Below, piece after piece: positions 51,115 to 62,474 of a stretch of 64,000 nucleotides of DNA. Numbering within the stretch: position 1 is the first letter of the stretch; every line of letters begins with the position of its first letter. Below the pieces are notes generated by a model. That model saw only the letters and a program-made list of their open reading frames with translations, made no database searches and had not been told where the DNA came from. The stretch comes from Cristatella mucedo (Eukaryota > Bryozoa > Phylactolaemata > Cristatellidae): the NCBI GenBank assembly GCA_009760855.2, contig WPIO01000011.1, positions 6,457,501 through 6,521,500 on the forward strand, given 5' to 3'. The position numbers were made by a program, and so were the translations under genes.

Positions 51115-53830
51115 ATGGCCGTACTCACATCAAGAGTCACACGCGCGGCCAAATTTTCTCATGCAGATGTCCTTTTTCAAAATTGTTGCCAAACTCTGCT
51201 TACCTGACCACGTGCAGATCTCATTCAGTCTATAATGTGTGCTCCTCGTCTAAAATCACCTGTAAATCGCAAAATCTCAAGATGCTTGACATCGATGCTG
51301 TTGGCGCGAGAATATCTGCCTCGCCTCTACTGCTCAATCCCCCTTCCGACCTGTCATCATTGGTAGATTGCTACAACACCACACTAGCTAACATGCTCGA
51401 CGAGTTAGCGCCTCATAATAAGCGCACTGTACGCCCTTGCCCAGACGGCCTATGGTTTACCTCAGACATTAAACTAGCTGGGTCTACTAAGCCCAAGCTT
51501 GAAAAAGCATATAAAGGATCAGGACTGACTGTCCATCGACAGGCATATGAGGGCTGCTGTAGATCGTTCCAATCGATCTTAGCTAAGGTCAGTCTTGCTT
51601 CTATAAAAAAAAAAACATTGTTGAATCACAGATGCACAATCCAAAAATGCTGATGTCGACGATTAACCATCTCCTTAACCGCTCCCAAGTTAGCTCCTTA
51701 CCTAGTGAACTCTGTGATGATCGCTCTCTAGCTTCTATGCCAACCAGATAGACAAGATCAGGGAGTCTATTTGTAAGATGGCAGCATCGCCCCTTGAATC
51801 ATGTCCTTCAATTCCATGCAGAACCTCAATGTTTACATTCAAGGTCACTAGTGACCTCGTCCTGAAGTTCATATCCGAATCAAAGGAGATAACTAGTCCT
51901 CTGGACCCTATTCTTACAGTCCTGCTTCTACGATGCATTGATGTACTGCTGCCATGCATAGCTAAAATAAATTTGTCATCAGCCTCAGCTCATGTCCCAG
52001 CATCTTTTAAAAAGGCAGTAGTCAGGCCACTACTCAAGAAAGCAACGCTAGGCCAAGAGAACTTGACCAACTTCCGTTCATTCTTCTAAAGACGAGTTCT
52101 TGGACGAGTCGTGGCAGACCAGCTGAACTCATGTATTGAAACTTCAAACCTTGCTAGTAAGAGACAGTCTGGTTTTAGAGCTAATGACTCCACGGAGTCA
52201 GCAGTGCTTCGGGTGTATAACGACCTACTTAGAAATGCAGACTTCGGTAGAGTATCTCTGCTGGTTTTGTTCGATTTTTCGGCTGCTTTTGATACTATCG
52301 ATTATTAAGTCCTTCTTGAATGCCTCTCATCTTGTCTGTGTATCACTGGCACTGCGTTGCAATAATTCAGGTCCTTTCTCAGTGGGAGACTCCAGAGTAT
52401 CGATGTGAATGGACAAAGATCATCCGAGGAACTCCTGAAATATGGGGTACGTCAGGGCTCCGTGCTTGGTCCAGTTCGTTTCGCGGTTTATACTCTCCCT
52501 CTTGTCGATGCTATTGCCAAGCAAAAAATTTATTCTTTCCATTCTATGCAGATGACACTAAGTTGTACCTTTGCTTTGACCTCACCCAGCCCTCCAGCAC
52601 GTAGAATTCTCTCCACTTCTTTTCTGCATGTATTGATGACATCTATACATGGATGGCAGCAAACTTTCCTAAATTGAATGATGATAAAACCGAGCCGTGA
52701 TGGCTCGCTATGTAAGGTGGTTGCTTTCCACGACATCGACCCCGAGGTCGTGGGCACGAATCGTGTGGCGGGCGATCCTTTATCGCTGCCGAAAGCAGTA
52801 TTGATAGCCGTAAAGGCTCTCTTGTCGCTATACAAAGAGGCTGTTGAATCAGCTAGTATATTTCTTTCAAACCAACTTAGTAGTTATGGGCAAAGCAAGT
52901 GTGATTCAGAAATTGGAAAAGCTAACGCTCAAAATCGGCTCTGCCAGCATATCTTCTGTTGAATCGGCACGAAATTTAGGTGTCATGTTCCAAAGTGACC
53001 TTTCACTGGACGACTACCTTAGCTCCACAGTCAAGTCGACCTAATTTCAGCTACATTACATTGGTAAAATTCGAGCTTACTTAGGTATAAAGATACCACA
53101 TCCAAGTTGGTCCATGCCTTTGTGACATCTCGTCTTGACTTCTGTAACTCACTGCTTTGCGGTCTACCGGCATGTGCAATCAGACGCTTACAGCTGGTGC
53201 AAAACTCTGCAGCTAGTCTTGTCTGCCGTGAGCATCGCAATTGCAACATCTCACCACTTCTTGTTGACCTGCACTGGCTCCCAGTCAAGCAACGCATCGA
53301 CTTCGAGGTTTTGTCACTCACTCTCAGGTCCCTTCATTCTTTGGCTCCAGCCCACCTATCAGATCTACTCCCTGCCAGGCTAGGCATCGTACCGTCTGCT
53401 TTTCCGAATCTAATTGCTATACCTATACCTCGTACAAACCTCAAATCCTTTGCAGACCGTGCCTTTAGTTCGTATGCTCCTAAAGCCTGACACTCACTCC
53501 TGACTTTCGTCACGACATTCCCTGTGCTGACCACAATTAAAAAGAGACTAAAAATGCATTTATTTATCACACCATTTAGTGGCACACCTGTGATTCGTTC
53601 TTTGTATGCTTATGCATTGTGATACTGTGCATGCTGCCACTAACCATACTTGCATGTTGACCCTTTGCTGTTACCCCTAACCATTCATTCTTGTTGTTTA
53701 TTGAGCATGCTACCACTAACCATTCGATCGTGCTTCTTTTGCAGCAAATGTCAAGTGTCTAGAGAGAGTGGGTTCTGTGAATGCACTATATCAAATGTAT
53801 TATAATTATTATTACTATCGCTGCAATAGT
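51115..53830 (+). mobile_element. LINE-A, longest copy, inactive
   Basis: L2/CR1-like non-LTR element, 5'-truncated in the last part of the endonuclease (a THIKSHTRG reading near 51127). The linker is at 51280-51640. The RT runs from about 51980 (SFKKAVVRPLLKKATLGQ) through FDFSAAFDTIDY at about 52270 and [14 protein letters not shown] at 52440 to an intact catalytic box FYADDTKLYL at 52541-52570. The C-terminal block is at 53107-53490, and a degenerate hairpin and ATT tail follow. Frameshifts and stops divide it. A SINE splits it at 52690-52870. Confidence 0.9.
52690..52870 (+). mobile_element. tRNA-derived SINE inserted in LINE-A
   Basis: Begins gagccgtgatggctcgctat; B-box-like gggcacgaatcgtgt; body gatcctttatcgctgccgaa; tail ctatacaaagaggctgttga, then atcagctag. 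The short direct repeat aaacc flanks it (52686-52690 and 52869 onward). Removing it restores the LINE reading from LNDDKTE to LVVMGKAS. Confidence 0.88.
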
Positions 53831-53834
53831 CAAT

Positions 53835-56120
53835 GGGCAGAGTTTCATTAGTTGTCTTAAGCCCGTTAATGTCCCAGTTGTTCCACTAGCAGGATCGCAA
53901 ATTACTTGGCTTAAGGTGACTCGGAATGCAGCTTCTCTTCATCTGCATCTGCACACGTGCAGCTGTGCTGCACGTGTGCAGGAAGTACAGGCCACCATCA
54001 TTCGGCTAACCTAATTTTCCATCCCTGCTTCTCCACGGTGATTGCTAATAATGAGTAGCACAGTTTTACTAGACTTAACAGATGAGCTGCTGACAGGTGC
54101 CCTATCTGCCCGCATTGTGGTAAAATCCACCAGTGGATGGAGATTTGGGTACTGCAGTACTGCAGTACTGCAGTACTGAGTCGGCTAATTGTGGCAGCTG
54201 TTTTTCGCTCTGATTCCCTTCGTAAACGTGTTTGTGATTGGGATTGATTGTGATTGTGCCATTGATCTTTGCATCGCATACTTAATGAGAAAATCACAAT
54301 TCTCCGCCTTGAAATTTTTTCGGCGTTTGGCGATCGAAGTTTTCCTAAACACGAATAATGAATGTATCATGTGGTTAATCTCAGCAAGCTACAGCTCTTT
54401 TCTTCCTATTGACGTAATATCAAGCATCATACTTACTATATCTGACATTGTTGAAATATCTATGAATTTTATTGAATAAAAGTGAAGATATTTTGTGGTT
54501 ATTCACGTGGCAATTTCTTGCATGATTTTCAATGAGTCGTGTAATCGCTTCATTCTAGCTAAACTGCCACGTACTACTTTACAATAGGATAGAAAAACCG
54601 TATTTCCAAAGAGTAAACTGTGCGATGCAATTGGTTTTCATGTCAATTACAGCATTACAATCGACGTCAATTTCGAGGAGATAACTGTCGTTAGTCGTCG
54701 CAGCAAAGAAAAGTGCAAGTTATGAGAGTTTTTGAGAAATGTCGAACTCTTTTGATAACTACTGCGGTTTAATCGGGTTAAACATAGCTAGTGGCTGCGG
54801 AAATGGCGTGGCAGAAACATGTTTGTAGCCTACTTAAGTTTATTAGGGTGAGTCTGAAAGCCTAGTAGCAACTGCCCCTTCAGTTTTGGACGATAGGGGA
54901 CCCCTATAATACGGCGAACCGTACGACCCACGGGTCAGCTTTTCTTTGAGGATTCTTCTTATTATCGTGACTCGATCTCTGCAATCGCAGTGGTCCTCTC
55001 GAGCAGTCTCTGTGCGCACTGTGCTGAGGGTGAGATTTTCGAGGTTTTCTTTCAGCGGTTTGACTAAAAAAGAAAGCCATTCGCTATCGTTGAACGGAAT
55101 CGAGGCCATCTACTTCCGACCACGGTTAAACGGGGCTGAAATGTTCACCGTAAGGCGATTCCCAGCACTGCTACAACGCTACGGTGGGCTCGCCGGCTTG
55201 TGGGATTGAGCAGCTTCACGTTTCACGTTAGCCTCCTCGTCTTTCCCTGAACTTGACTCTATGCGTATCGTCCGATAAAGCCACCAACTAGATCTACCTG
55301 ACTCCCAAGAAACACCAAGTTGGGATCCTAAAAATAAATTAGGTTCCTATTGAGTATTGTTTAACTGAAGATTTTGCTTTGCAGGTCGTGCTACATTTGA
55401 TTCGCTATGGGATTTTCTTACTTATATCTTGCCCAACGATGCTACTATTTCGCTTACTACCGAGCCGGAGGCTTTTTCAGCTGTTCATGTCCAACTTCTC
55501 TAGTTCAGCTCTTTTCATCGTTTGCTTTGCTGCGTCAGGTTGACTCGCAAGGTGCCGGTTGACTATTTATCATAAGACCCAAGTTTTCATAACTTCAGTA
55601 CGTCTAAATTGCCCGAATAACTGATTAAGCAGAGTTGCACCAACTCCATACGAGGCTCCGTGCGAGCGAGGCTCAGTATCGACGGCTCCTTCTTCTGTGC
55701 TTGAGACGAAAGCTAACCAGTCGCGATCAGCTGCCTTCGTGAGTCAGCTTACTCGCTCGTTTGGTGTCGCCCAGCCGATAATGAGCAGGACAAGGCTCTC
55801 GCCCTGGCCGAGCTAGTCTCATGTCCGGCAGATGAGATAATAGACTCATTTCCTGTCAGGCAGAGAGCATCACGCTCGGTATTTATTCAAAACAGAATTG
55901 CAGTCAGTGCAACTGTCGGCCCATGGCGATTTCTTTCATTCGTGACATAATCACGACAAATTGGTCTTGCACTTCTCACGGGGACATTTGCTTGGGAACA
56001 CAGCGAGGATAGAGGGTAAAGTCAGCACATTCACAAATACAAAACGACTAGATGCCGCGAAAATTGCTCGAATGCCATTTCGAAATAATTTCAGCTCTAA
56101 GTGTTTCGTTGCACATTAAA
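53835..56120. other. Intergenic, unassigned
   Basis: A palindromic octamer repeat, about four units of tactgcag, lies at 54152-54178. The open frames at 54843-55109 (-) and 54946-55209 (+) overlap and match nothing I know. Confidence 0.4.
54152..54178 (+). repeat. (TACTGCAG)n short tandem repeat
   Basis: Three to four copies of a self-complementary octamer in tandem. Confidence 0.85.
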
Positions 56121-56140
56121 CGTGGTTGCATGTAAATCGC

Positions 56141-56146
56141 TTTATT
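56141..56146 (-). promoter_or_regulatory. Poly(A) signal on the - strand
   Basis: aataaa on the - strand, 300 bp downstream of the stop of the 777-codon frame, a suitable position for its 3' end. Confidence 0.4.
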
Positions 56147-56436
56147 TCTAAAAGCTATTTCCCAAGATAAAAATTCTATCGCGACTTCGGATGACTAAAT
56201 AGAGCACCCGAAATACTACGCAATACTATGTACATTGTGATGGCATTCACTGGGTAGTGGTTCGGAAAGGGTAGCACCCGACTTGTACGAACACGCGAAC
56301 TTGGCCCGGTGCCCAGTCGAGGCCTCAACAGCGAAAATGGCCACGACCAAACACTACACGAATTCGTGCACGGCCAAAACGTGCCCGGCAGCAAACGGGT
56401 AAGCGATTCTTGCTGCTAATGACCAGACCCGGGTAG

Positions 56437-56467
56437 GTGTGCTTCCTAGGTGTGCTTCCTAGGTGTG
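56437..56467 (-). repeat. 13-bp tandem repeat over a stop codon
   Basis: Two full copies and one part copy of cacacctaggaag (- strand). The TAG that ends the 777-codon frame lies in this repeat. Confidence 0.85.
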
Positions 56468-58779
56468 CGAATGGGACTTCTCAGTCGAGCCACGCCCCTG
56501 ATGTCAGGACTTTCGCTCACGTGCACTTTCGCAGTAGGCAGACAACACTGGGACAACTTGACAATGTCACGCAAGACGACCCGGGGCTCGCACTGGAGCT
56601 TCGGGTCCGACCTGATCCACAGCGGTGCCGTAGCAGACAGCTCCGGCTTCGGCCGCTGCCATTGCACCAGCAGAACCGGCGAGACCACCGGGCTGCTGAT
56701 GCCTGTTGATGCCCACTTATCGCCAAGGTCTTCGGCTGCGGATTCAACCCGGCGCTGCTGCTGCCGAACGCGTGGCAGCATCGTCATGGCAGCGGCGTCC
56801 TCTCTTTTCTCGGCTGCTTCACGCTTCACATCACACCAGCCCGACTGCCAGCCCCTGCTGCTGCTGCAGCCGCCGGTCAGACCAGCTTCCTCGTCTGACG
56901 ACAACGGGTTCGACAACGGAATCCAACGCCGAACAGCGCCGGATAGGCTGCTATCTCGTCGTCGTCTGCTGCTGCCGCCGCCTGTCGGACTGCTTCCGTC
57001 GTCCGATGACGACCGGGGATTGCGCGGCGTAAGACGGTGCCGGGTGCCTTGCTGCTTCCGTCCGCCATCTTGTCGTCTGGTCGGGCTGTGTGCCTCGTTT
57101 GACAACGACGATGCCGCCGAGGTCGACCGCAGCCCAAGTCGGGCACGGTCAGGACTCGTGCACAGCTGCAGCGGAGTCGTCAGCTGGTGCTGCGTCGCCG
57201 CGGAGGCCGGTGGCGCAGCGGCAGCCAGACACTGCTGCTGCTGCAGCACCGGTGCCTTGCGGCTACTGCCCTGAGCACCGATCGGCAGAGGCGACAACTG
57301 CTCACAGCTCTCTTGCTTCGCCGCAGCGGTGGCGGGCTCTTGCGACCGAAGTGTCGACTCTGCGCAGCCTTCGTGCGGCCGAGCCAGGTCAGGCCGAGGG
57401 CAAGCAGCAGCCGCCGCCGCGCCTCCTGCGTCGGGCAGCTTGCCGTCGATGACGAGCACAGCAGCCCGCACTGCAGCGGCGGCCGAGACTGTTGCACTGC
57501 AGCCGGGCAACGAGGAGCGCCTGGGATTCGCCCGCTTCCTCGATTCCGCGTCTCTGTCGCAAGCTCGCTTCGCCAGCGGCCGGCGGCGCGAGGGCAGCGC
57601 GAGCAGCGGCCGACGAGCGGCAGCGCCGCCACCTTTGGACGCCGCGTCACCAGCGCGGGGCGGATAGGACTTGCGTCTAAACGAGTCGGTGCGTGGGGCA
57701 GCAGCGAGGAGTGAGGACACTGGCGAGCCGCCGTCGGTCGGATTGACCGCAGGCGGGACGACCTTCGGAGACGGCACGCACGTGACGTCAGAGAAGCACA
57801 GCCGCTCGGCAGCGGCCGCCCCCACTGCGCTGCTGCCGTCGACGCGTGCCCAGCACGGTCCGGCCGCGAGCGGAGCGAGCCGGCCGGTGCTGCCCGCGGT
57901 GGCGCCGACCCAGTCGGTGCGGCCGAGCGCGGCCGAGGGCGGCGCGACGGCGGCTGAGGCGGCGGTGCCGCCGCTGGCCGCGCGCTTACGCTTCCTCGCG
58001 CTGCTTCCATCGCTCCGGCTTCCGAGAAGCGCGGCCGGATCGCGGCACTCGAGCAGCGCCGCCGCCGAGCCGCTGGGCTGGGCGTCGTCTGAGGCCGAGC
58101 CGCAGAGAGCGTGCAGCACGTTGTCGTTCTCGTTGAACAGCCGCCTGACGGCCACCTTCCTCGGCCCGCTGCCGAAACCGTGCGCTGGCAGCGAGCCCGA
58201 CGGCGGCGACGGGCCGGCGCCGCAACCGCGCTCGCCGCCAGGTGTCTCCTCTGCAGCAGCCACTGCAGCAGCAGCAGCCGACGCTGGCGTGCAGCCAGCA
58301 GCAGCTGAGCGGTTCAGCAGCCTACGGTGAGCAGCGTCGTCGGCTTGGGCTTCGCTCCTACGGCGGCGGTGCTGCTCCTCGGCGTCCGGCGACGCGCTGC
58401 CGCCGCCGCCGTGGCCGCGCCAGGCAGGGCCGCTGATGCTGTCGGCCGCGTCCCTGAACAGCTGTCGCACCTCGCGTCTGCTGCTCCGGACTCGACCCGG
58501 CGCAGAGTAACTCGCGGTGGTAGACGTCGCCTGGGCATCGGCCGGTGTGCTGCGGTCAAGCGCACCGCCCGTGCCCTGAGCATAACGGCCAGAGGCAGCA
58601 GTGGCCTCGTCGTCACTTGCAGCAGAGGCAGGCTGCTGGTCGAGCCGGCAGCTGCCATCAGGGTCACCATCATCCATGCTGGTCGACAGAGCTGTCTGGA
58701 TGAGGTCCAACAGCCTACGACGTAGAGCAAATAAAACTGCTCTGTAAGTAACCCTAGCAACTTCTTGACACTTGAGCAA
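56446..58779 (-). CDS. Unknown Ser/Ala/Arg-rich protein, 777 codons
   Basis: A single long frame in GC-rich DNA; frames of 190-280 codons on the other strand are composition shadows. The protein is predicted mostly disordered, with Ala, Ser, Gln and Arg runs (QQQQ, AAAAA, RRRR) and no domain I recognise. Visible short motifs are RQLF at 105-108 and RRLF at 212-215 (cyclin-docking RxL type), KRKR near 265, and several S/T-P sites followed by basic residues, ending in RSPIRTPRKHT at 767-777. The first 12 codons precede a good acceptor (ttacttacag), so the Met at 58779 may be intronic; true starts may be in an upstream exon or at MDDGDPDGSC (residue 35). It could be a large internal or terminal exon of a nuclear cell-cycle protein, but this is inference. 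Confidence 0.6.
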   Translation of the reverse strand: MLKCQEVARVTYRAVLFALRRRLLDLIQTALSTSMDDGDPDGSCRLDQQPASAASDDEATAASGRYAQGTGGALDRSTPADAQATSTTASYSAPGRVRSSRREVRQLFRDAADSISGPAWRGHGGGGSASPDAEEQHRRRRSEAQADDAAHRRLLNRSAAAGCTPASAAAAAVAAAEETPGGERGCGAGPSPPSGSLPAHGFGSGPRKVAVRRLFNENDNVLHALCGSASDDAQPSGSAAALLECRDPAALLGSRSDGSSARKRKRAASGGTAASAAVAPPSAALGRTDWVGATAGSTGRLAPLAAGPCWARVDGSSAVGAAAAERLCFSDVTCVPSPKVVPPAVNPTDGGSPVSSLLAAAPRTDSFRRKSYPPRAGDAASKGGGAAARRPLLALPSRRRPLAKRACDRDAESRKRANPRRSSLPGCSATVSAAAAVRAAVLVIDGKLPDAGGAAAAAACPRPDLARPHEGCAESTLRSQEPATAAAKQESCEQLSPLPIGAQGSSRKAPVLQQQQCLAAAAPPASAATQHQLTTPLQLCTSPDRARLGLRSTSAASSLSNEAHSPTRRQDGGRKQQGTRHRLTPRNPRSSSDDGSSPTGGGSSRRRRDSSLSGAVRRWIPLSNPLSSDEEAGLTGGCSSSRGWQSGWCDVKREAAEKREDAAAMTMLPRVRQQQRRVESAAEDLGDKWASTGISSPVVSPVLLVQWQRPKPELSATAPLWIRSDPKLQCEPRVVLRDIVKLSQCCLPTAKVHVSESPDIRGVARLRSPIRTPRKHT

Positions 58780-61250
58780 AACTGAAGTTTTAATGCAATT
58801 TTTTTTTAAGAGTGGCTTATACAGTCTACACCTTGTCTCACCCAGTTTAGCAACAGAGGGTGTGCAGCAGCAGATCTATCGACTGTTGAGAGAGACAGCC
58901 GAGGCAGCCTATATATACAGAGTATGTAGAGGCATCGCATGTCCATTAGGTGAAAGACCAGTGCTTCCAGCATTACTGGAAGCCAATGAAAAAGAAACTT
59001 GACAGGTTGCACTATGCTGACAGGTCGCGCTACTTTTCTAGAAAATGCTCCGGTGCGTGCCGGGTGCTGGCTGGCTGAAGGCTGATATTCTGGTTTCGAG
59101 GCAGTATTGCCCGATCATTACCCGCCGAGTATACCAGTATTACAACGGATATCTACGCAGCATGTGCGTGTGCACAGCCCATTTGTAAACGGAAGCACAT
59201 CCGAAGCTTTGACCAACACTTCCATAAGCTGTTTGCTATTCTTGCTGCCAGCAGATTCGGCACAGTGCACATATTACTCACTGCAATGCATGTAGAGGCT
59301 CAACATTTAGTCAGCCATTTAGCACGAACAGAGCAAGAATTTGCAACCAGCCTGCCAAGCCACAGGACCCCCCCCCCGGAGAGCAGCCGCCATGCTGCAT
59401 GCAGCTCCAAGCAGAAAGATAGCGTGTGCGCCCTCTACCTCCGTAAGCCTATGATTGGCCAATGGCCCGGGAAAGTAGACTTTCACTTTCTCAACCTGGC
59501 TGTCACCTGACATAAACAAACCAACGCAGCATAAACTATCATGATAATATTAAGTCATCTGTAAGATGTCCTAAGGGAATATCTTAAATATCTTTCCAAG
59601 TACTTTGTGCATTTTCTGGCAAGGAAGCAACTCACTGTGCAGACAACTAAAAGTCTAGCAAACACTGTCGGGGGAGGCATACCACCTTTTTGGGTGCCAA
59701 AGGACTCGTTATGGGTCATTGCCTCGACTGTTTGGCAGATCTCAAAGAGGCGTTGGCCACTTGGCTACGTCACAGGAAAGAGCTAGAACCCAACCCGGGC
59801 CCAACACGTTCGATTACACACCTTACCAGATGGGTCGCCCCTTAGAAACCAACCTCTCCAGTTTGGCATGGACACTTCCGTGGGGCAGCTGCCTCACAGG
59901 GGCACTAATCACGAGAGGTCACGTGATCGGAAGACCTCAGGAGTTTACAGGCTAGGCACTCTACGATTCCTACGAAGGCAGTGAAGCAAACCAACTGTAT
60001 TATAAAATGAATTGTTAAAGAGAGCCGCCTTTAGTAGCAGCCGATAGCTGCCTACTTACTGATATGCCCCGACAGATAAATCTTGGCACACACAAATAAG
60101 TATGCCAGCAACCTAACCCTACAATTCAAAGACCACGGCCGGGTACCTCGTGGGCTGGCTGAATGCCAGCATTTTCTCAGAAAAACACATTGACCTGGTT
60201 ACGCCTAAGCCTTTGGATCGGGACTCTGCTGGGTTTCCCATTCGCCTAGTAATTTTTTTTAGCTCCCTATTTGTCGGCTGTAGGGGGCAAGGCTTCTGGT
60301 AAGTGCACAGCTGGGTGAGTGTTCGTACGTGAGCACTTTCTCTGAGTATTTCTTCTGAGCACAATGTATGACATATGTGCGAGCCTGACGTAATCGTTGT
60401 TCTCTTACTCTGCGACATACTCTTATACATATCTTCATACAACTTACTCTTAACTTCAGTGTTGGTTTCATGGAGCTGCACTGTTATTCTTCTGTGGATG
60501 CTGCTCTATAGTGCTGTGTTCGCCTAAACGTCACGAATTCGGGTAGTGGCACAATGTATGCTACATGTGTGCGAGCCTGACGGTGCCACTGTGCCTAACA
60601 GCAAAACCAGAGAATTCCAAAATATCGTCGTCCTGAGCACAGAAACAAAGTCTTCGTGGGACAACAGCTACCTTATATTTATTTTAGGCATACCGGATTG
60701 GGAAAACACACCGTGTACCCAAGGACAAAAAACTAGCCCATTTGCGCAAGTGAGTGAGTTAGTGGGTGTTGTTGTTGTCGGCCAACCTACCCACCCTCAT
60801 CAGTTGCCCTTCGTGCTTTAAGACATCGAAAATAAAGGCCTCCATCCAAAATCGATATGAAAAAGCTGAAATTCTGACACTTTAAATTAACGTTTCCGTG
60901 GATTCTTGCAGTCAAGCAAAGGTGGGCACACAGTGCACTGTGCCTTGTCTCAACTTGACTGTTTGGTAATCACATTCGATAAGTAACCTAAGTGGAAATT
61001 AATCGATGCATCTTCAGGAAAGAAAGAAATAAAGATTATTTATATACCATTTGAACACATTTTTCAATTGAACATATATTCAGTGCAGCGACAGCAAAAC
61101 TAACGATAAACCGCATGAGACAAAGAACTGGTGAGGATCATGCCTCCTACTTACTGTAGTGCTTGCAGTGCGCCCACAGCATAGAAGACAGTAGATATAA
61201 ACACCACATAACTTTATTTCTGACTTTACACGAGCTGCTCCATGCATTTG
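58780..61250. other. Intergenic, unassigned
   Basis: Contains two related 30-bp segments (60363 and 60548: cacaatgtatg, then tgtgcgagcctgacg). The frame of 120 codons at 60119-60481 (-) has no recognised family. GC-rich near 58800, AT-rich beyond 59500. 5' exons of the - strand gene could be here but I could not identify any. Confidence 0.35.
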
Positions 61251-61259
61251 TTTGACATG

Positions 61260-61820
61260 CCATATTGATTTCTGTACCTCGATACAGGCAGGTCGGCCGG
61301 TCTGTGCAATAAGATGATTACAATTGCTGTAAGACATTTGTTGCAAAACTGGCATCTAGGCTAGTTTGAAGTGAACATCGCAACTTCAGCATCACACCAC
61401 TTCTCACCGACCGACCTAAATTGGTTCCCCATCAAGCAGCCGATCAACTTCAAGATTCTGCCGTTCACTTTTAGCTCCCTGAATTCACTTGCTCCACTTA
61501 TCGGAAACACTTTCTAATAGGGCTTCGCATAGTAGCAATCCTTTGAAGACCATATCTTCAGTTGCTATTCTCCCGTAGCATGAAAATCACTGGCAAATGA
61601 TGCCATGATGCAATCCTGACCTAGACATTAAAAAAAGCTACAAACCCACAGCATCAGTCAGCATCTATGTGAATCCTCATTTATGACGTGTGCTGACAAT
61701 GAGCATGTTTATCATAAACCAATTGACATGGTTCTTTTCATGCACACATAAAGTGCCTAGAAGATTTGGTTTTCTTAGGGTGCTACATAAACGTCTTAAT
61801 TATTATTATCATTGCAATCC
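61260..61820 (+). mobile_element. Decayed LINE-A 3' third
   Basis: Follows 53140-53820: gatttctgtacctcg, then aagatgattacaattgctgt, the DLHWLP-like region, and a weak tail (tgcctagaagatttggtttt, then tcttagggtgctacataa) with ATT repeats. Confidence 0.75.
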
Positions 61821-61844
61821 TTGTTATTATTAAAACTACAGTAA

Positions 61845-61905
61845 TAATAATAATAATATTAATAGTAACACATTTGATAAAGTGGCCTCAGAAAACTCTT
61901 ATTGC
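61845..61905 (-). mobile_element. LINE-A tail scrap, reversed
   Basis: AAT run and half of the reversed tail hairpin (ttgataaagtggcctcagaa, then ttgctttct), cut by the next + copy. Confidence 0.6.
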
Positions 61906-62474
61906 TTTCTCACCGACCTGCACTGGCTACCAGTCAAGCAACTGATTGACTTCAAAGTCTTGTCGCTCACTTTTAGGTCCCTTCATTCTATGGCTCCAGC
62001 ATATCTCTCCGACATACTCCCCCATCAGGCCAAGCATCGTACCACCCGCTTTTCGGAATCCAACAGTCTACAAATACCTCGTACAAACCTCAAATCCTTT
62101 GGAGACCGTGCATTTAGTTCGTATGCTCCCAAAGCCTGGAACTCCCTCCCGACTTGCATCACAACATCCCCTGACTTGACCACATTTAAAAGGAACTTAA
62201 AAACACACCTATTTAGGTCAGCATTTAGTGGGTCCCTGTGATTCGTCCTTCACGTGCTTATGCGTGCTGACACTGTGCATGCTGCCACTAACCACATTTG
62301 CATGCTGACCCTGTGCATGTCACCCCTAACCATGTTATTCATTTTGTTTGTTTTTCAAGCATGATTTTACTTACCATTCAATTGCATTTCCCTTTGCAGC
62401 AAATGTAAAGCGCCTAGAAAGAGATCAAGTTCTCTGAGGGCGCTTTATCAAGTACATTATTATTATTATTATTC
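61906..62474 (+). mobile_element. LINE-A 3' end, well preserved
   Basis: Open frame through 62241 (DLHWLPVKQLIDFKVLSLTF, then SFGDRAFSSYAPKAWN, then LFRSAFSG), 3' UTR, clean tail hairpin and ATT repeat. Nearly the same as 47461-47976. Confidence 0.92.

Noticed and set aside
57180-58010. Alternative frames of 175-276 codons over the unknown - strand gene
   Set aside because: Composition shadows of the longer 777-codon frame; they start and stop without splice or domain support.
60119-60481. 120-codon - strand frame
   Set aside because: No recognised family, no start or splice support; left as unassigned.
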